From: Burkholderiales bacterium
GTDB lineage: Bacteria > Pseudomonadota > Gammaproteobacteria > Burkholderiales > Casimicrobiaceae
DNA: 64,000 bases
Direction: 5' to 3'
NCBI GenBank assembly: GCA_020852555.1
Contig: JADZAQ010000082.1
Span: 1 to 64,000, forward strand
A model generated the notes under the pieces. The model saw nothing but the letters and a program-made list of their open reading frames with translations, was not told the origin of the DNA and searched no databases. Below, one piece after another: positions 27,072 to 37,005 of this stretch; positions within the stretch are counted from its first letter, which is position 1; the number at the start of each line of letters is the position of its first letter. Position numbers and translations under genes: made by a program.

Positions 27072-29537
27072 GTGTCCTCTTTCGATCCGGTCGCGACCAC
27101 CCCGGAGCCGCACGACGTAGCCAGCTTTCGGGCGGCGATCCTCTCCAAGCTGCGCTACATGGCGGCGAAGGATCCGGGGCTCGCGCGCGACCGCGACTGG
27201 CTCGTGGCGGTGTCGCTCGCCACGCGCGATCGCGTGGTCAACCGCTGGAACGAGACGACGCGGCGCACGCTGCGCCACGCGCGCAAGCACGTCTACTATT
27301 TCTCGCTCGAGTTCCTCGTGGGGCGCATGCTCCTCGACGCCCTGTCGAACCTGGGACTCGTCGCCACGGCCCGGGCGGCACTCGAGGACCTGGGGGTCGA
27401 CTTCGATCGCATCCGCCGCCTGGAGCCCGATCCGGCGCTCGGCAACGGGGGCCTGGGACGGCTCGCCGCGTGCTTCATGGAGAGCATGGCCACGCTCGGC
27501 ATCCCCGCGCACGGCTACGGCATCCGCTACGACCACGGCATCTTCCGGCAGGTCCTGCGCGACGGCTGGCAGCACGAACTGCCGGAGGATTGGCTGCGCT
27601 TCGGCAATCCGTGGGAGTTCGAGCGCCCCGAGGCGACCGCGAGCGTGGGCTTCGGTGGCCGCGTCGAGGAGATCGTGGCGAGCGACGGCTCGCGACGCTC
27701 CGTCTGGCACCCGGCGGAGACGGTCCTCGCCATCGCGCACGACATGCCGATTCCCGGCTGGCGCGGCAAGCACGTCAATACGCTGCGCCTGTGGTCGGCG
27801 CGTGCCGCCGATCCGCTCTCGCTGTCGGAGTTCAACCGCGGCGATCACGTGGGCGCGCTCGCCGACCGGGTCCGCCTCGAGGCGATCTCGCGCGTGCTCT
27901 ACCCCTCCGACGAGACGCCGGCCGGACAGGACCTGCGCTTGCGCCAGGAGTTCTTCTTCGCCTCCGCCTCCTTGCAGGATCTCCTGCGCCGCCACTGTGC
28001 GCAGCACGGCGAGCTGGGGTCGTTGCCCGACCATGCCGCGATTCAGCTCAACGACACGCATCCGGCGATCGCCGTGCCCGAGCTCATGCGGCTTCTGGTC
28101 GACGTCCACCGGATGTCCTGGGACGCGGCGTGGCGGATCGTGACGCAGGTCTTCAACTACACCAACCACACGCTCCTGCCCGAGGCGCTCGAGACCTGGC
28201 CGGTCGGCCAGCTCGCGGCGCTGCTGCCCCGACACCTGGAGATCATCGTCCGCCTCAATGCCGAGCACCTCGACGCGCTGCGTGCCCATGGCCGTGACGG
28301 CGACTTCATCGCGGCGGTGTCGCTCATCGACGAGACGAACGGACGCCGCGTGCGCATGGGGCATCTCGCTTTCCTCGGAGCGCATCGCGTCAACGGCGTC
28401 TCGGCGCTGCACACCGAGCTCATGCGCCGGACGGTCTTCCGCGACCTGCACGCGACCCATCCCGAGAAGATCGTCAACAAGACCAACGGCATCACGCAGC
28501 GCAGGTGGCTGTTCCAGGCCAACCCCGCCCTCACGGCGCTGCTCGTCGATGCGCTGGGGCCGGCGGTTTGCGACGATCCCGACGCGCTCACCGGTCTCGT
28601 GCCGCTCGCCGCCGACGCCGCGCTGCAGGAGCGCTTCGCGAAGCAGCGGCGGAGCGCCAAGCTCGCACTCGCCCGGCTCGTGGCCGAGCTCACCGGCACG
28701 AGCGTCGACCCGAGTGCGCTCTTCGACGTGCAGATCAAGCGGGTCCACGAGTACAAGCGGCAGCTCCTCAACGTCCTGCAGACCATCGCGCTCTATCAGG
28801 CGATACGCGCGGATCCGGGTCGCGGCTGGGTGCCCCGGGTCAAGCTCTTCGCCGGCAAGGCGGCGGCGGGATACCGGACGGCGAAACTCATCATCAAGCT
28901 GATCCACGACGTCGGCCGGGTGATCAATGCCGACTCGGCGGTGCGCGGGCTGCTGACGGTCGCCTTCCTGCCGAACTACAACGTGAGCCTCGCCGAGGCG
29001 ATCATTCCGGCGGCGGATCTATCCGAGCAGATCAGCACCGCCGGCATGGAAGCCTCGGGAACGGGCAACATGAAGCTCGCGCTCAACGGCGCGCTCACCA
29101 TCGGTACCCTCGACGGCGCCAACATCGAGATCCGCGAGCGCGTCGGCGCCGATAATTTCTTCTGCTTCGGGCTGACCGCCGACGAGGTCATGGCGCGCCG
29201 CGCGACGGGGCTGGGCATGGCTGCCGAGATCGAGGCATCACCGGCGCTCGCCGGTGCCGTCGCCGCGCTGGAGGACGGCAGCTTCGCCCCCGACGAACCG
29301 GGCCGCTTCCGCGAACTCGCCGCCGCGCTGCGGGAGCGCGACTACTTCATGCTGTGCCCGGACTTCGAGCGCTATCTCGGGGCGCAGCGGCAGGTCGACG
29401 CGAAATGGCGCGATGCCGCCGCGTGGTGGCGCGCGGCGATCCTCAACACGGCGCACGTGGGCTTCTTCTCGGCCGACCGCGCCATTCGCGAGTACGCCTC
29501 CGAGGTCTGGTTGCTGCCGGAGTTCACGCCGACGTGA
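27072..29537 (+). CDS. glgP: Glycogen/alpha-glucan phosphorylase
   Basis: Releases glucose 1-phosphate from the non-reducing ends of glycogen with pyridoxal phosphate. The 821-residue length matches the family. Motifs include [19 protein letters not shown] near residue 118, [27 protein letters not shown] and the cofactor site [14 protein letters not shown], where Lys668 should hold PLP. The start is a GTG 18 bases after tRNA-Arg. glgC follows after 13 bases. Phosphoglucomutase, needed to use its product, is not in the window. Confidence 0.97.
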   Translation: MSSFDPVATTPEPHDVASFRAAILSKLRYMAAKDPGLARDRDWLVAVSLATRDRVVNRWNETTRRTLRHARKHVYYFSLEFLVGRMLLDALSNLGLVATARAALEDLGVDFDRIRRLEPDPALGNGGLGRLAACFMESMATLGIPAHGYGIRYDHGIFRQVLRDGWQHELPEDWLRFGNPWEFERPEATASVGFGGRVEEIVASDGSRRSVWHPAETVLAIAHDMPIPGWRGKHVNTLRLWSARAADPLSLSEFNRGDHVGALADRVRLEAISRVLYPSDETPAGQDLRLRQEFFFASASLQDLLRRHCAQHGELGSLPDHAAIQLNDTHPAIAVPELMRLLVDVHRMSWDAAWRIVTQVFNYTNHTLLPEALETWPVGQLAALLPRHLEIIVRLNAEHLDALRAHGRDGDFIAAVSLIDETNGRRVRMGHLAFLGAHRVNGVSALHTELMRRTVFRDLHATHPEKIVNKTNGITQRRWLFQANPALTALLVDALGPAVCDDPDALTGLVPLAADAALQERFAKQRRSAKLALARLVAELTGTSVDPSALFDVQIKRVHEYKRQLLNVLQTIALYQAIRADPGRGWVPRVKLFAGKAAAGYRTAKLIIKLIHDVGRVINADSAVRGLLTVAFLPNYNVSLAEAIIPAADLSEQISTAGMEASGTGNMKLALNGALTIGTLDGANIEIRERVGADNFFCFGLTADEVMARRATGLGMAAEIEASPALAGAVAALEDGSFAPDEPGRFRELAAALRERDYFMLCPDFERYLGAQRQVDAKWRDAAAWWRAAILNTAHVGFFSADRAIREYASEVWLLPEFTPT

Positions 29538-29550
29538 CAGTGGGGTTACC

Positions 29551-30819
29551 ATGCGCCGCATGAGCCCCTACGCTCCGCTCGCGCGCTCCGCGATGGCCTA
29601 TGTCCTGGCCGGCGGGCGCGGCACGCGCTTGCTGGAGCTCACCGACAACCGCGCCAAGCCGGCGGTCTATTTCGGCGGCAAGTCGCGCATCGTCGATTTC
29701 GCGCTGTCCAACGCGTTGAACTCCGGCATCCGCCGCATCGCGGTCGCCACCCAGTACAAGGCGCACAGCCTCATCCGCCACCTGCAGCGCGGCTGGAGCT
29801 TCCTGCAGCCGATGCGCAACGAGAGCTTCGACATCCTGCCGGCGTCGCAGCGCGTGCAGGAGAACCAGTGGTACATGGGCACGGCGGACGCCGTCTACCA
29901 GAACATCGACATCATCGCGGGCTACCACCCCGAGTACATCGTGATTCTGGCGGGCGACCACGTGTACAAGATGGACTACGAGCGCATGCTCGTGCAGCAC
30001 GTCGAATCCGGCGCCGACGTCACCGTCGCCTGCATCGAGGTCGACACCAGCGATGCCCGCAGCTTCGGCGTGATCGCGGTCGATGCGGAGGACCGCATCG
30101 TCGACTTCCTGGAGAAGCCGGCGAACCCGCCGGAACTGCCCGACCGCCCCGGCCGCACGCTCGCCAGCATGGGCGTGTACGTGTTCGGGCGCGAGTTCCT
30201 GTTCGACCAGCTGCGCCGCGACGCCGCCGATCCGACGTCCGCCCGCGATTTCGGCCGCGACATCATTCCGTGGCTCGTGAAGCACGCCAAGGCGATCGCG
30301 CACCGCTTCGCGCATTCGTGCGTGCGCTCGCCCGGCGAGACCGAGATCTACTGGCGCGACGTGGGGACGCTCGACGCCTACTTCGCCGCCAACATCGACC
30401 TCACCGACGTCGTGCCCGAGCTCGACCTGTACGACCGCGAGTGGCCGATCTGGACCTACGCCGGCATCACGCCGCCCGCGAAGTTCGTCCATGACGTCGA
30501 AGGACGCCGCGGCATGGGGGTGTCGTCGCTCGTCTCCGGCGGGTGCATCGTTTCGGGCGCGATGCTGCGCAACTCGCTGCTCTGCGAGCACGTCCACGTG
30601 CACTCCTGGAGCTCGATCGATCACGGCGTGCTGCTGCCGCACGTCGACGTGGGGCGTTACTCGCGCCTGTCCAACGTGATCGTCGACGCCGGCGTGCAGA
30701 TCCCGCGTGGCCTCGTCGTCGGCGAGGATCCGGAGCTCGATGCGCAGCGCTTCCGGCGTACCGAGAGCGGCATCTGCCTCATCACGCAGGCCATGATCGA
30801 TCGCCTCGCGGCCGGCTGA
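29551..30819 (+). CDS. glgC: Glucose-1-phosphate adenylyltransferase
   Basis: Makes ADP-glucose, the committed and usually regulated step of bacterial glycogen synthesis. The 422-residue protein has the nucleotide motif [14 protein letters not shown] followed by the activator-region segment [17 protein letters not shown], the catalytic [16 protein letters not shown] and [11 protein letters not shown], and a C-terminal left-handed beta helix ([13 protein letters not shown]). ATG 29551 has TGGGG upstream; a second ATG at 29560 is possible. It lies between glgP (13 bases) and glgA (20 bases). Confidence 0.98.
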   Translation: MRRMSPYAPLARSAMAYVLAGGRGTRLLELTDNRAKPAVYFGGKSRIVDFALSNALNSGIRRIAVATQYKAHSLIRHLQRGWSFLQPMRNESFDILPASQRVQENQWYMGTADAVYQNIDIIAGYHPEYIVILAGDHVYKMDYERMLVQHVESGADVTVACIEVDTSDARSFGVIAVDAEDRIVDFLEKPANPPELPDRPGRTLASMGVYVFGREFLFDQLRRDAADPTSARDFGRDIIPWLVKHAKAIAHRFAHSCVRSPGETEIYWRDVGTLDAYFAANIDLTDVVPELDLYDREWPIWTYAGITPPAKFVHDVEGRRGMGVSSLVSGGCIVSGAMLRNSLLCEHVHVHSWSSIDHGVLLPHVDVGRYSRLSNVIVDAGVQIPRGLVVGEDPELDAQRFRRTESGICLITQAMIDRLAAG

Positions 30820-30839
30820 ACGCGCGCCGCGATGGTGCC

Positions 30840-32288
30840 GTGAGTACGCTGCGCGTCCTCGCCGTCGCGTCGGAGGCGTATCCGCTGGTCAAGACCGGCG
30901 GGCTCGCCGACGTGGTGGGCGCGCTGCCGGCGGCGCTCGCCCCGCTGGGCGTGCAGGTGCGCACGCTGCTGCCGGGATACCCCGCTATCCTGCGCGCGAT
31001 CGGCGCGGCGCCGGTGGCGCATGCCTACGCCAATTGTTTCGGTGGCGCCGCGACGCTTCGTCTCGCGCGCGCCGCCGGTCTCGACCTCGCGGTGCTCGAT
31101 GCACCGCATCTCTATGCGCGTGACGGGGGGCCGTATCTCGATGCGCGCGGCGAGGAGTACGGCGACAATCCGCTGCGCTTCGCGGCGCTCGCGCGCGCTG
31201 CCGCGGACCTCGGGCGAGGTTTCGGCGGGCAAGCCGGCTTCGACGTCGTGCACGCGCACGACTGGCAGGCAGCCCTCGCGCCGGCCTACCTGCATTACGA
31301 CGGCGGGACGCGTCCGGCGACCGTGATGACCGTGCACAACCTCGCCTTCCAGGGCCGCTTTCCGGGCTTGACGGTCGACACGCTCGGTCTACCGTGGCAC
31401 GCCTGGGCGATCGACGGCGTCGAGTACTACGGCGCGATCGGTTACCTGAAGGCGGGGCTGGCACTGGCCGACCGGATCACGACGGTGTCGCCGACCTACG
31501 CCCGGGAGATCTGCACGCCGGAAGGCGGAATGGGGCTCGACGGCCTCCTGCGCCATCGCGCGCAGGCGCTGCGCGGCATCCTCAACGGCATCGACGACAC
31601 CACGTGGAACCCGGCGACCGACCCGCGTATTCCGGCGCGTTTTCACGCGACGCGGCGTACCGCGCGCGTTCGTAATCGGCTGGCGCTGCGCGAGCGGGTG
31701 GGCCTGGCGCCGCGTCCCGAAGCGCCGCTCTTCGGCGTCGTCTCCCGCTTCTCGTGGCAGAAGGGGCTCGATCTCGTCCTCGAGGCGTTGCCGGCGATCT
31801 TGGCGGGTGGCGCGCAACTCGCGGTGCTCGGCAGCGGCGAGCGGGCCCTCGAGAAGGCGTTCGCGGCGGTTGCCAACGCGCACCCCGGGCAGGTCGCGGT
31901 GCGCTTGGGCTACGACGAGGATCTCGCGCATCTCGTGCAGGCCGGGTCGGATGCGATCCTCGTGCCGTCACGCTTCGAGCCGTGCGGATTGACGCAGCTG
32001 TGCGCATTGCGCTACGGGGCACTCCCCATCGTGGCGCGGGTGGGCGGTCTCGTCGACACGGTGGTCGATGCGAGCGACGCGGCGCAGGCCGACGGCACCG
32101 CGACCGGGTTCCAGTTCGGACCGGTCACCGCTGCCGAACTGACGCGAGCGATCGAGCGGGCGCTCGCGCTGTGGCACGATCCGCGGCGCTGGCGCCGGGT
32201 GCAGGCGCATGCGATGACGATCGACGTGAGCTGGCGGCGGTCGGCCGCGCAGTACGCCGAACTGTATCGGGAGATCGTGCGCCGATAG
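30840..32288 (+). CDS. glgA: Glycogen synthase (ADP-glucose)
   Basis: GT5 glucosyltransferase that adds glucose from ADP-glucose to the growing alpha-1,4 chain. The 482-residue protein has the ADP-glucose loop KTGGLADVVGALP at residue 18, the HAHDWQAALAPAYL block, the second Rossmann domain from VVSRFSWQKGLDLVLEAL, and the acid/phosphate-site motif SRFEPCGLTQLCALRYG. The GTG at 30840 was chosen to start just before the family N-terminus; an ATG at 30832 is in another frame and stops at once. It ends the glgP-glgC-glgA run. No branching enzyme (glgB) is in the window. Confidence 0.97.
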   Translation: MSTLRVLAVASEAYPLVKTGGLADVVGALPAALAPLGVQVRTLLPGYPAILRAIGAAPVAHAYANCFGGAATLRLARAAGLDLAVLDAPHLYARDGGPYLDARGEEYGDNPLRFAALARAAADLGRGFGGQAGFDVVHAHDWQAALAPAYLHYDGGTRPATVMTVHNLAFQGRFPGLTVDTLGLPWHAWAIDGVEYYGAIGYLKAGLALADRITTVSPTYAREICTPEGGMGLDGLLRHRAQALRGILNGIDDTTWNPATDPRIPARFHATRRTARVRNRLALRERVGLAPRPEAPLFGVVSRFSWQKGLDLVLEALPAILAGGAQLAVLGSGERALEKAFAAVANAHPGQVAVRLGYDEDLAHLVQAGSDAILVPSRFEPCGLTQLCALRYGALPIVARVGGLVDTVVDASDAAQADGTATGFQFGPVTAAELTRAIERALALWHDPRRWRRVQAHAMTIDVSWRRSAAQYAELYREIVRR

Positions 32289-32327
32289 CAGCATCCGGCG
32301 GCCGAGGCTGCCCGGCGCGCCGTGCCG

Positions 32328-34247
32328 TCATGCCGGCTCGACGAGACGCCGCATGCGCAGCAGTTCGCCCAGCGACCACGCCTGGAACGGGCAGCCGCGC
32401 GGGCGGTGCGGAGGGTCGCCGTCGGCGATCTCGGGGAGGAATCCGAGGCCGTAGACGGCGAGCTGGGCTTCGAGGGGAGCGACGAAGCGGCTCCTCGCGA
32501 CTTCGCGGTGCGCGGCGCTGTCGCCGTTGACGCGCAACCACGCCTCGACGAACGGCCCCATGAGCCATGGCCACACCGTACCCTGGTGGTATGCACCGTC
32601 GCGGGCGGCCGGATCGCCGGCGTAGCGCGGCTGGTAGCCGGGATCGCCGCGCGCGAGCGTGCGCAGTCCGAGCGGCGCGACGAGCTCGCGCTCGACCGTT
32701 GCCAGCACCCCGCGGGCCACGTCGCCGGTGACGACCGGGTACGGCAGTCCGCCCACCGCGAAAATCTGGTTGGGCCGCACGCGGGCGTCGATTTTCCCGG
32801 CGATGTGGTCGGCGTCGACCACATCGGCGAGACCGCCGCCGGCGAGCACGAAGCGCGCGCCGAACGCCGCCTGCGCGCGGCCCGCGGCGGTGTCGCGCCC
32901 GGCGAGGCGCAGCGCATTGATCCACAGCGCCTCGACCTCGATCGGCTTGCCGATGCGCGGCGTGACCACCCGCTCGCCGACCTTCGCATCCATCCAGGTG
33001 AGCTGCACGCCGGGGACGCCGCAGGCGAGGAGCCCGTCGGCGTCGGCGCGAATCCCGTAACGCGTCCCGTGCAGGTAGCCGTCGAGGATGGCGTCGATCG
33101 CGATGGCGAGCGTCGCGCGCTGCGCCGCCGGAGGATCGGCGAGGGCGAGATATTCGTGGGCGACGATCACGAACCACAGCGCGGCGTCGACCGTGTTGTA
33201 CTCCGGTGGTGTGCCGGCATCGGGAAAGCGGTTCGGGAGCATGCCGGCGGAAACCGTGCCGGCCCACGCGCCGAGGATGCGGCCGGCGACGTCGAGGCGG
33301 CCGCGCGCGAGGAGCAGTCCGCGCATCGCGATGAAGGTATCGCGGCCCCAGTCGGTGAACCACGGATAGCCGGCGATGATCGTCGCTCCGCTGCCACGAC
33401 GCACGACAAACGCATCGGCGGCGCGCCCGAGCGCGTCGTGCCCGTCGCGCCGCGCGTACTCGGCGCTGCGCAGGCGTGCGGCGAGGCCCGCCGGATCGCA
33501 GTCGGCATCGCCAGCGCTCGCGTTGCCGGCGCGCAGGACGAGCGTGGCGTCACCGGCCTCGAGGTCGAAGCTGAAGATGCCCGGTGCGCCCAAGTCCTCG
33601 GTGGCCTCGAGACCGCGCTCGGCCTCGGCGGCGTAGAGGAAATTGCGGTACCACACCGGTTCGTGGCGGTAGCGGCCCGAGGCGAGGGCGGTCACCGCCG
33701 GTAGCGGTGCGTAGGGATGCCAGGTGACCGCGCGGCCCAGCGTTTGCGCGGTGAAGTCGAAGGCCGCGTTCTCGCGCATCAGCGCGTGATGGTCGCGCCC
33801 CGAGAGCAGCGGGCGCACGTGCAGCTTCGCCGGGCCCGAGCCGCCGCTGCGCCGCCAGGTGAGGACGGTGCCGTTGCCCTCGGCCGCCACCACCACCTCG
33901 GCGACGATCGTCGTGCCGCCCGGTAGACGGTATGTCGAGCGTGGCCAGGGATCGAAGGCGAACAGCGCGAGGTGATCGAGGCCACGCGGATGGACGACGT
34001 CGGGCGCGTAATGCTGCGTGGTGAGCCACCAGGTGGCGCCGGGCAGTTCGAGCCAGGCCTCGACGCCGTTGACGAGCGCGAAGCGACCGGTTGGCGGGGT
34101 CGTCGCCACGACGAGCAGCGCGTGGTAGCGCCGCGTCCGGTAGCCGGCAACCGTACCGCAGGCGTAGCCGCCGTTGCCGTCGACTTCGAGCCACTCGGCG
34201 CCAAGGGGAGGCAACGTGGTGCTGGAGACGGTCGGCGCGGCGGGCAT
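32328..34247 (-). CDS. Glycogen debranching protein, amylo-alpha-1,6-glucosidase type
   Basis: A 639-residue protein with the two-part layout of the archaeal/bacterial debranching family. The N-terminal beta-sandwich carries LEVDGNGGYACGTVAGYRTR, the block that recognises substrate. The catalytic alpha/alpha toroid carries YPWFTDWGRDTFIAMRGL, VDAALWFV, GVQLTWMDAKVGERVVTPR and AYHQGTVWPWLMGPF. The acidic residues in these blocks fit an inverting glucosidase that removes alpha-1,6-linked glucose and releases it free. It follows the MGH1-like gene by 7 bases and is convergent with glgA. Confidence 0.92.
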   Translation of the reverse strand: MPAAPTVSSTTLPPLGAEWLEVDGNGGYACGTVAGYRTRRYHALLVVATTPPTGRFALVNGVEAWLELPGATWWLTTQHYAPDVVHPRGLDHLALFAFDPWPRSTYRLPGGTTIVAEVVVAAEGNGTVLTWRRSGGSGPAKLHVRPLLSGRDHHALMRENAAFDFTAQTLGRAVTWHPYAPLPAVTALASGRYRHEPVWYRNFLYAAEAERGLEATEDLGAPGIFSFDLEAGDATLVLRAGNASAGDADCDPAGLAARLRSAEYARRDGHDALGRAADAFVVRRGSGATIIAGYPWFTDWGRDTFIAMRGLLLARGRLDVAGRILGAWAGTVSAGMLPNRFPDAGTPPEYNTVDAALWFVIVAHEYLALADPPAAQRATLAIAIDAILDGYLHGTRYGIRADADGLLACGVPGVQLTWMDAKVGERVVTPRIGKPIEVEALWINALRLAGRDTAAGRAQAAFGARFVLAGGGLADVVDADHIAGKIDARVRPNQIFAVGGLPYPVVTGDVARGVLATVERELVAPLGLRTLARGDPGYQPRYAGDPAARDGAYHQGTVWPWLMGPFVEAWLRVNGDSAAHREVARSRFVAPLEAQLAVYGLGFLPEIADGDPPHRPRGCPFQAWSLGELLRMRRLVEPA

Positions 34248-34254
34248 CGTGCGC

Positions 34255-37005
34255 CTACGGCTTACCTTGCGGAATCGGCACGCGCTCGGTGAGGCCCAGG
34301 CCCAGCTCGCCGGAAAGCATCGGCGTGGGATTGAGCGCGTACTCCGCGTACTGCTGGATCAGCTTGGCGACGACCCCCGTCCACCCGCACTGGTGACTCG
34401 CTCCGAGTCCCTCGCCGCTGTCGCCGTGGAAATACTCGTGGAACGGGATCAGGTCGCGCCAGTACGGGTCGCTCTGGAATTTCTCGCGGTCGCCGTGCAC
34501 CGCGCGGCGTCCGTTCTCGTCGCGCGTGAAGATCGTGATCAGGCGGCGCGTGAGCTCGGTGGTGACCTGCCACAGCGTCATCGCGTGGCCGGAGCCGGTG
34601 GGGCACTCGACGGTGAAGTCGCTCCCCAGCACCGCGTCGTGCTTCTGCAATGCCTCGATCAGGAGGTAGTTGAGCGGGAACCACACCGGGCCGCGCCAGT
34701 TGCTGTTGCCGCCGAACAGCGGGGTCGTCGATTCGCCGGGCGTGTATTCGAGCGTGAAGGTCTGCGTGCCGATGGTGAGCGCATAGGCACGATCGTGGTG
34801 AATTCGCGATACCGAGCGCACCCCGTGCGGCGAGAGCATCGCCGCCGGATCGAGCACGGGGCGGAGCATGCGGGCGAGCTTGTCCTTGTCGACGAGCGAG
34901 ACGCGCACCCGCCCCTTGACGCCGCGCTCGGCCATCTCGCCCAGGCCCTCCAGGAGCTCGGGGCGGTAGCGCGCGAACCAGCGCAGGCGCTTCGCGAAGT
35001 CGGGAAAGCTCGCCACCGCGTCGCGATCGGCAACCGCCACCGCGAAGAGCGGGATCAAGCCGGAGATCGTCTGGGCGCGGATGGGATAGGAACGCCCGCC
35101 GGGGAGCTTCAGCGCGTCGTAGTAGTAGCCGTCCTCCTCGCTCCACAGGCCGCCCGCTTCCTCGCCCATGCGGTTGATCGCGGCGCCGATGTAGACGAAG
35201 TGCTGGAAGAACTTGGTCGCGAGGTCCTCGTAGATCGAGTCCTTCTTGGCGAGCTCGAGCGCGATGCCGAGGAGGTTCAGGCAGTACATCGCCATCCAGC
35301 TCGTCCCGTCGGCCTGTTCGAGCACGCCCCCGGAGGGCAAGCCCGACGTCCGATCGAAGATGCTCACGTTGTCGAGCCCGAGGAAGCCGCCTTCGAAGAT
35401 GTTGCTTCCCGAGGCGTCCTTGCGATTGACCCACCACGTGAAATTGATGAGGAGCTTCTGGAACACGCGCTCGAGGAAGTCGCGGTCGGCGCGACCGTAC
35501 ATGCGCGCCTCGATCTGGTAGACGCGCAGCGCCGCCCACGCGTGCACCGGTGGATTCACGTCGGAGAACGCCCATTCGTAGGCGGGGATCTGCCCGTTGG
35601 GGTGCATGTACCACTCGCGGGTGAGCAGGATCAGTTGCTCCTTCGCGAAATCGGGGTCGATGAGCGCCAGCGGGATCGTGTGGAACGCCGTGTCCCACGC
35701 GGCGAACCACGGGTATTCCCATTTATCCGGCATCGAGAGCACGTCGGCGGCCGACATGTGATCCCACGCGTGGTTGCGACCGGCGCGTCGCGCGTCCGGC
35801 GGCGGCGGGGCGGTTGGGTCTCCCTCGAGCCAGCGCTGCACCATGTAGCGGTAGTACTGCTTGTTCCACAGCATCCCGGCGAAGGCCTGGCGCTGGATGT
35901 TGCGCAGGTCGTCGGGGATATCGAAGGGCGTCACGCGGCGGTAGAAGGCCTCGGCCTCGGCCTGGCGCTGCGCGAAGGTGGCGGCGAACGATGCGTCGAA
36001 AGGCTGTGCGAGCGGCGCGCCCGCGCGCAGGCGCAGGCGCACCGTCACCGTCGCCCGCGCGGGCACGTCGAAGACGTAGTGGAGGGCTGCCTTCGACCCG
36101 ACGCGCGCCGGATTGACCGCGTCGCCGCGCTTGCCCACGACATGCTCGTGAAACGCGTCCTTGACGTACGGCGATGCGTTGGCAACACCGAACAGACGCT
36201 GCCGATTGGTCTCGTTCTCGGTGAACAGCAGCGCTGGTGCGGATTCGCCGTAGAGGTGGTACACGGGAAGCGAGCGGTGCGCGGTGGCGAGAACGGCGAG
36301 CCCGTTCGCCTCGTTCGCCACCGTGATGCGGGGTCGCGCGGCATCACCACTCCACGTCCAGTCGTTCTTGAACCACAGCGTCGGCAGGAAGTGCAGCGGG
36401 GCGGCGTATGGCCCGCGGTTGGTGGCGCTGAGGCGGATGAGGAGGTCGGCGGTATCGGCCTTGGCGTACTCGACGACGACGTCGAAGTAGCGATCATCCT
36501 CGAAGATCCCGGTGTCGAGTAGCTCGTACTCGGGGTCGAGACGCGTGCGCCGATGGTTCTCGGCGACGAGGTCGGCGTACGGGAACGCGCGCTGCGGATA
36601 CTTGTACAGGTACTTCATGTACGCGTGGCTCGGCACGTTGTCGAGGTAGAAGTAGTACTCCTTCACGTCCTCGCCGTGATTGCCCTCGGCGTTGGTGAGT
36701 CCGAAGAGGCGCTCTTTCAGGATCGCATCCTCGCCGTTCCAGAACGCGGGCGCGAAACACAGCTGCTGGTTGTCCTCGCAGATGCCGGCGATCCCGTCCT
36801 CGCCCCAGCGGTACGCGCGCGAGCGGGCGTGGTCGTGCGGCAGGTACTCCCAGGCCGAACCGTCGGCGCTGTAGTCCTCGCGCACCGTGCCCCACTGCCG
36901 CTCGGCGAGGTACGGGCCCCACAGTCGCCACGGCGCCTTGCCTTCGCGCGCCTGCGCGAGGCGCACTTCCTCCGCGGTGAGCGGGGGAGGATCGGGATCG
37001 CTCAC
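34255..37005 (-). CDS. MGH1-like (GH63-related) glucosidase
   Basis: A 916-residue cytoplasmic protein, with no signal peptide, of the large glucosidase group carrying an MGH1-like glycoside hydrolase domain. The N-terminal half is beta-rich (RLWGPYLAERQWGTVRED). The (alpha/alpha)6 catalytic part carries DKWEYPWFAAWDTAFHTIPL, AYEWAFSDVNPPVHAWA and, near the end, NSNWRGPVWFPLNYLLIE and HQCGWTGVVAKLI. The substrate is unproven; location between a debranching enzyme and a sugar-phosphate mutarotase suggests an oligoglucoside from glycogen or a compatible solute. The GTG start at 37005 overlaps the mutarotase stop by 4 bases. A reading upstream to 37704 is only antisense-type extension through the mutarotase gene. 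Confidence 0.88.
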   Translation of the reverse strand: MSDPDPPPLTAEEVRLAQAREGKAPWRLWGPYLAERQWGTVREDYSADGSAWEYLPHDHARSRAYRWGEDGIAGICEDNQQLCFAPAFWNGEDAILKERLFGLTNAEGNHGEDVKEYYFYLDNVPSHAYMKYLYKYPQRAFPYADLVAENHRRTRLDPEYELLDTGIFEDDRYFDVVVEYAKADTADLLIRLSATNRGPYAAPLHFLPTLWFKNDWTWSGDAARPRITVANEANGLAVLATAHRSLPVYHLYGESAPALLFTENETNRQRLFGVANASPYVKDAFHEHVVGKRGDAVNPARVGSKAALHYVFDVPARATVTVRLRLRAGAPLAQPFDASFAATFAQRQAEAEAFYRRVTPFDIPDDLRNIQRQAFAGMLWNKQYYRYMVQRWLEGDPTAPPPPDARRAGRNHAWDHMSAADVLSMPDKWEYPWFAAWDTAFHTIPLALIDPDFAKEQLILLTREWYMHPNGQIPAYEWAFSDVNPPVHAWAALRVYQIEARMYGRADRDFLERVFQKLLINFTWWVNRKDASGSNIFEGGFLGLDNVSIFDRTSGLPSGGVLEQADGTSWMAMYCLNLLGIALELAKKDSIYEDLATKFFQHFVYIGAAINRMGEEAGGLWSEEDGYYYDALKLPGGRSYPIRAQTISGLIPLFAVAVADRDAVASFPDFAKRLRWFARYRPELLEGLGEMAERGVKGRVRVSLVDKDKLARMLRPVLDPAAMLSPHGVRSVSRIHHDRAYALTIGTQTFTLEYTPGESTTPLFGGNSNWRGPVWFPLNYLLIEALQKHDAVLGSDFTVECPTGSGHAMTLWQVTTELTRRLITIFTRDENGRRAVHGDREKFQSDPYWRDLIPFHEYFHGDSGEGLGASHQCGWTGVVAKLIQQYAEYALNPTPMLSGELGLGLTERVPIPQGKP

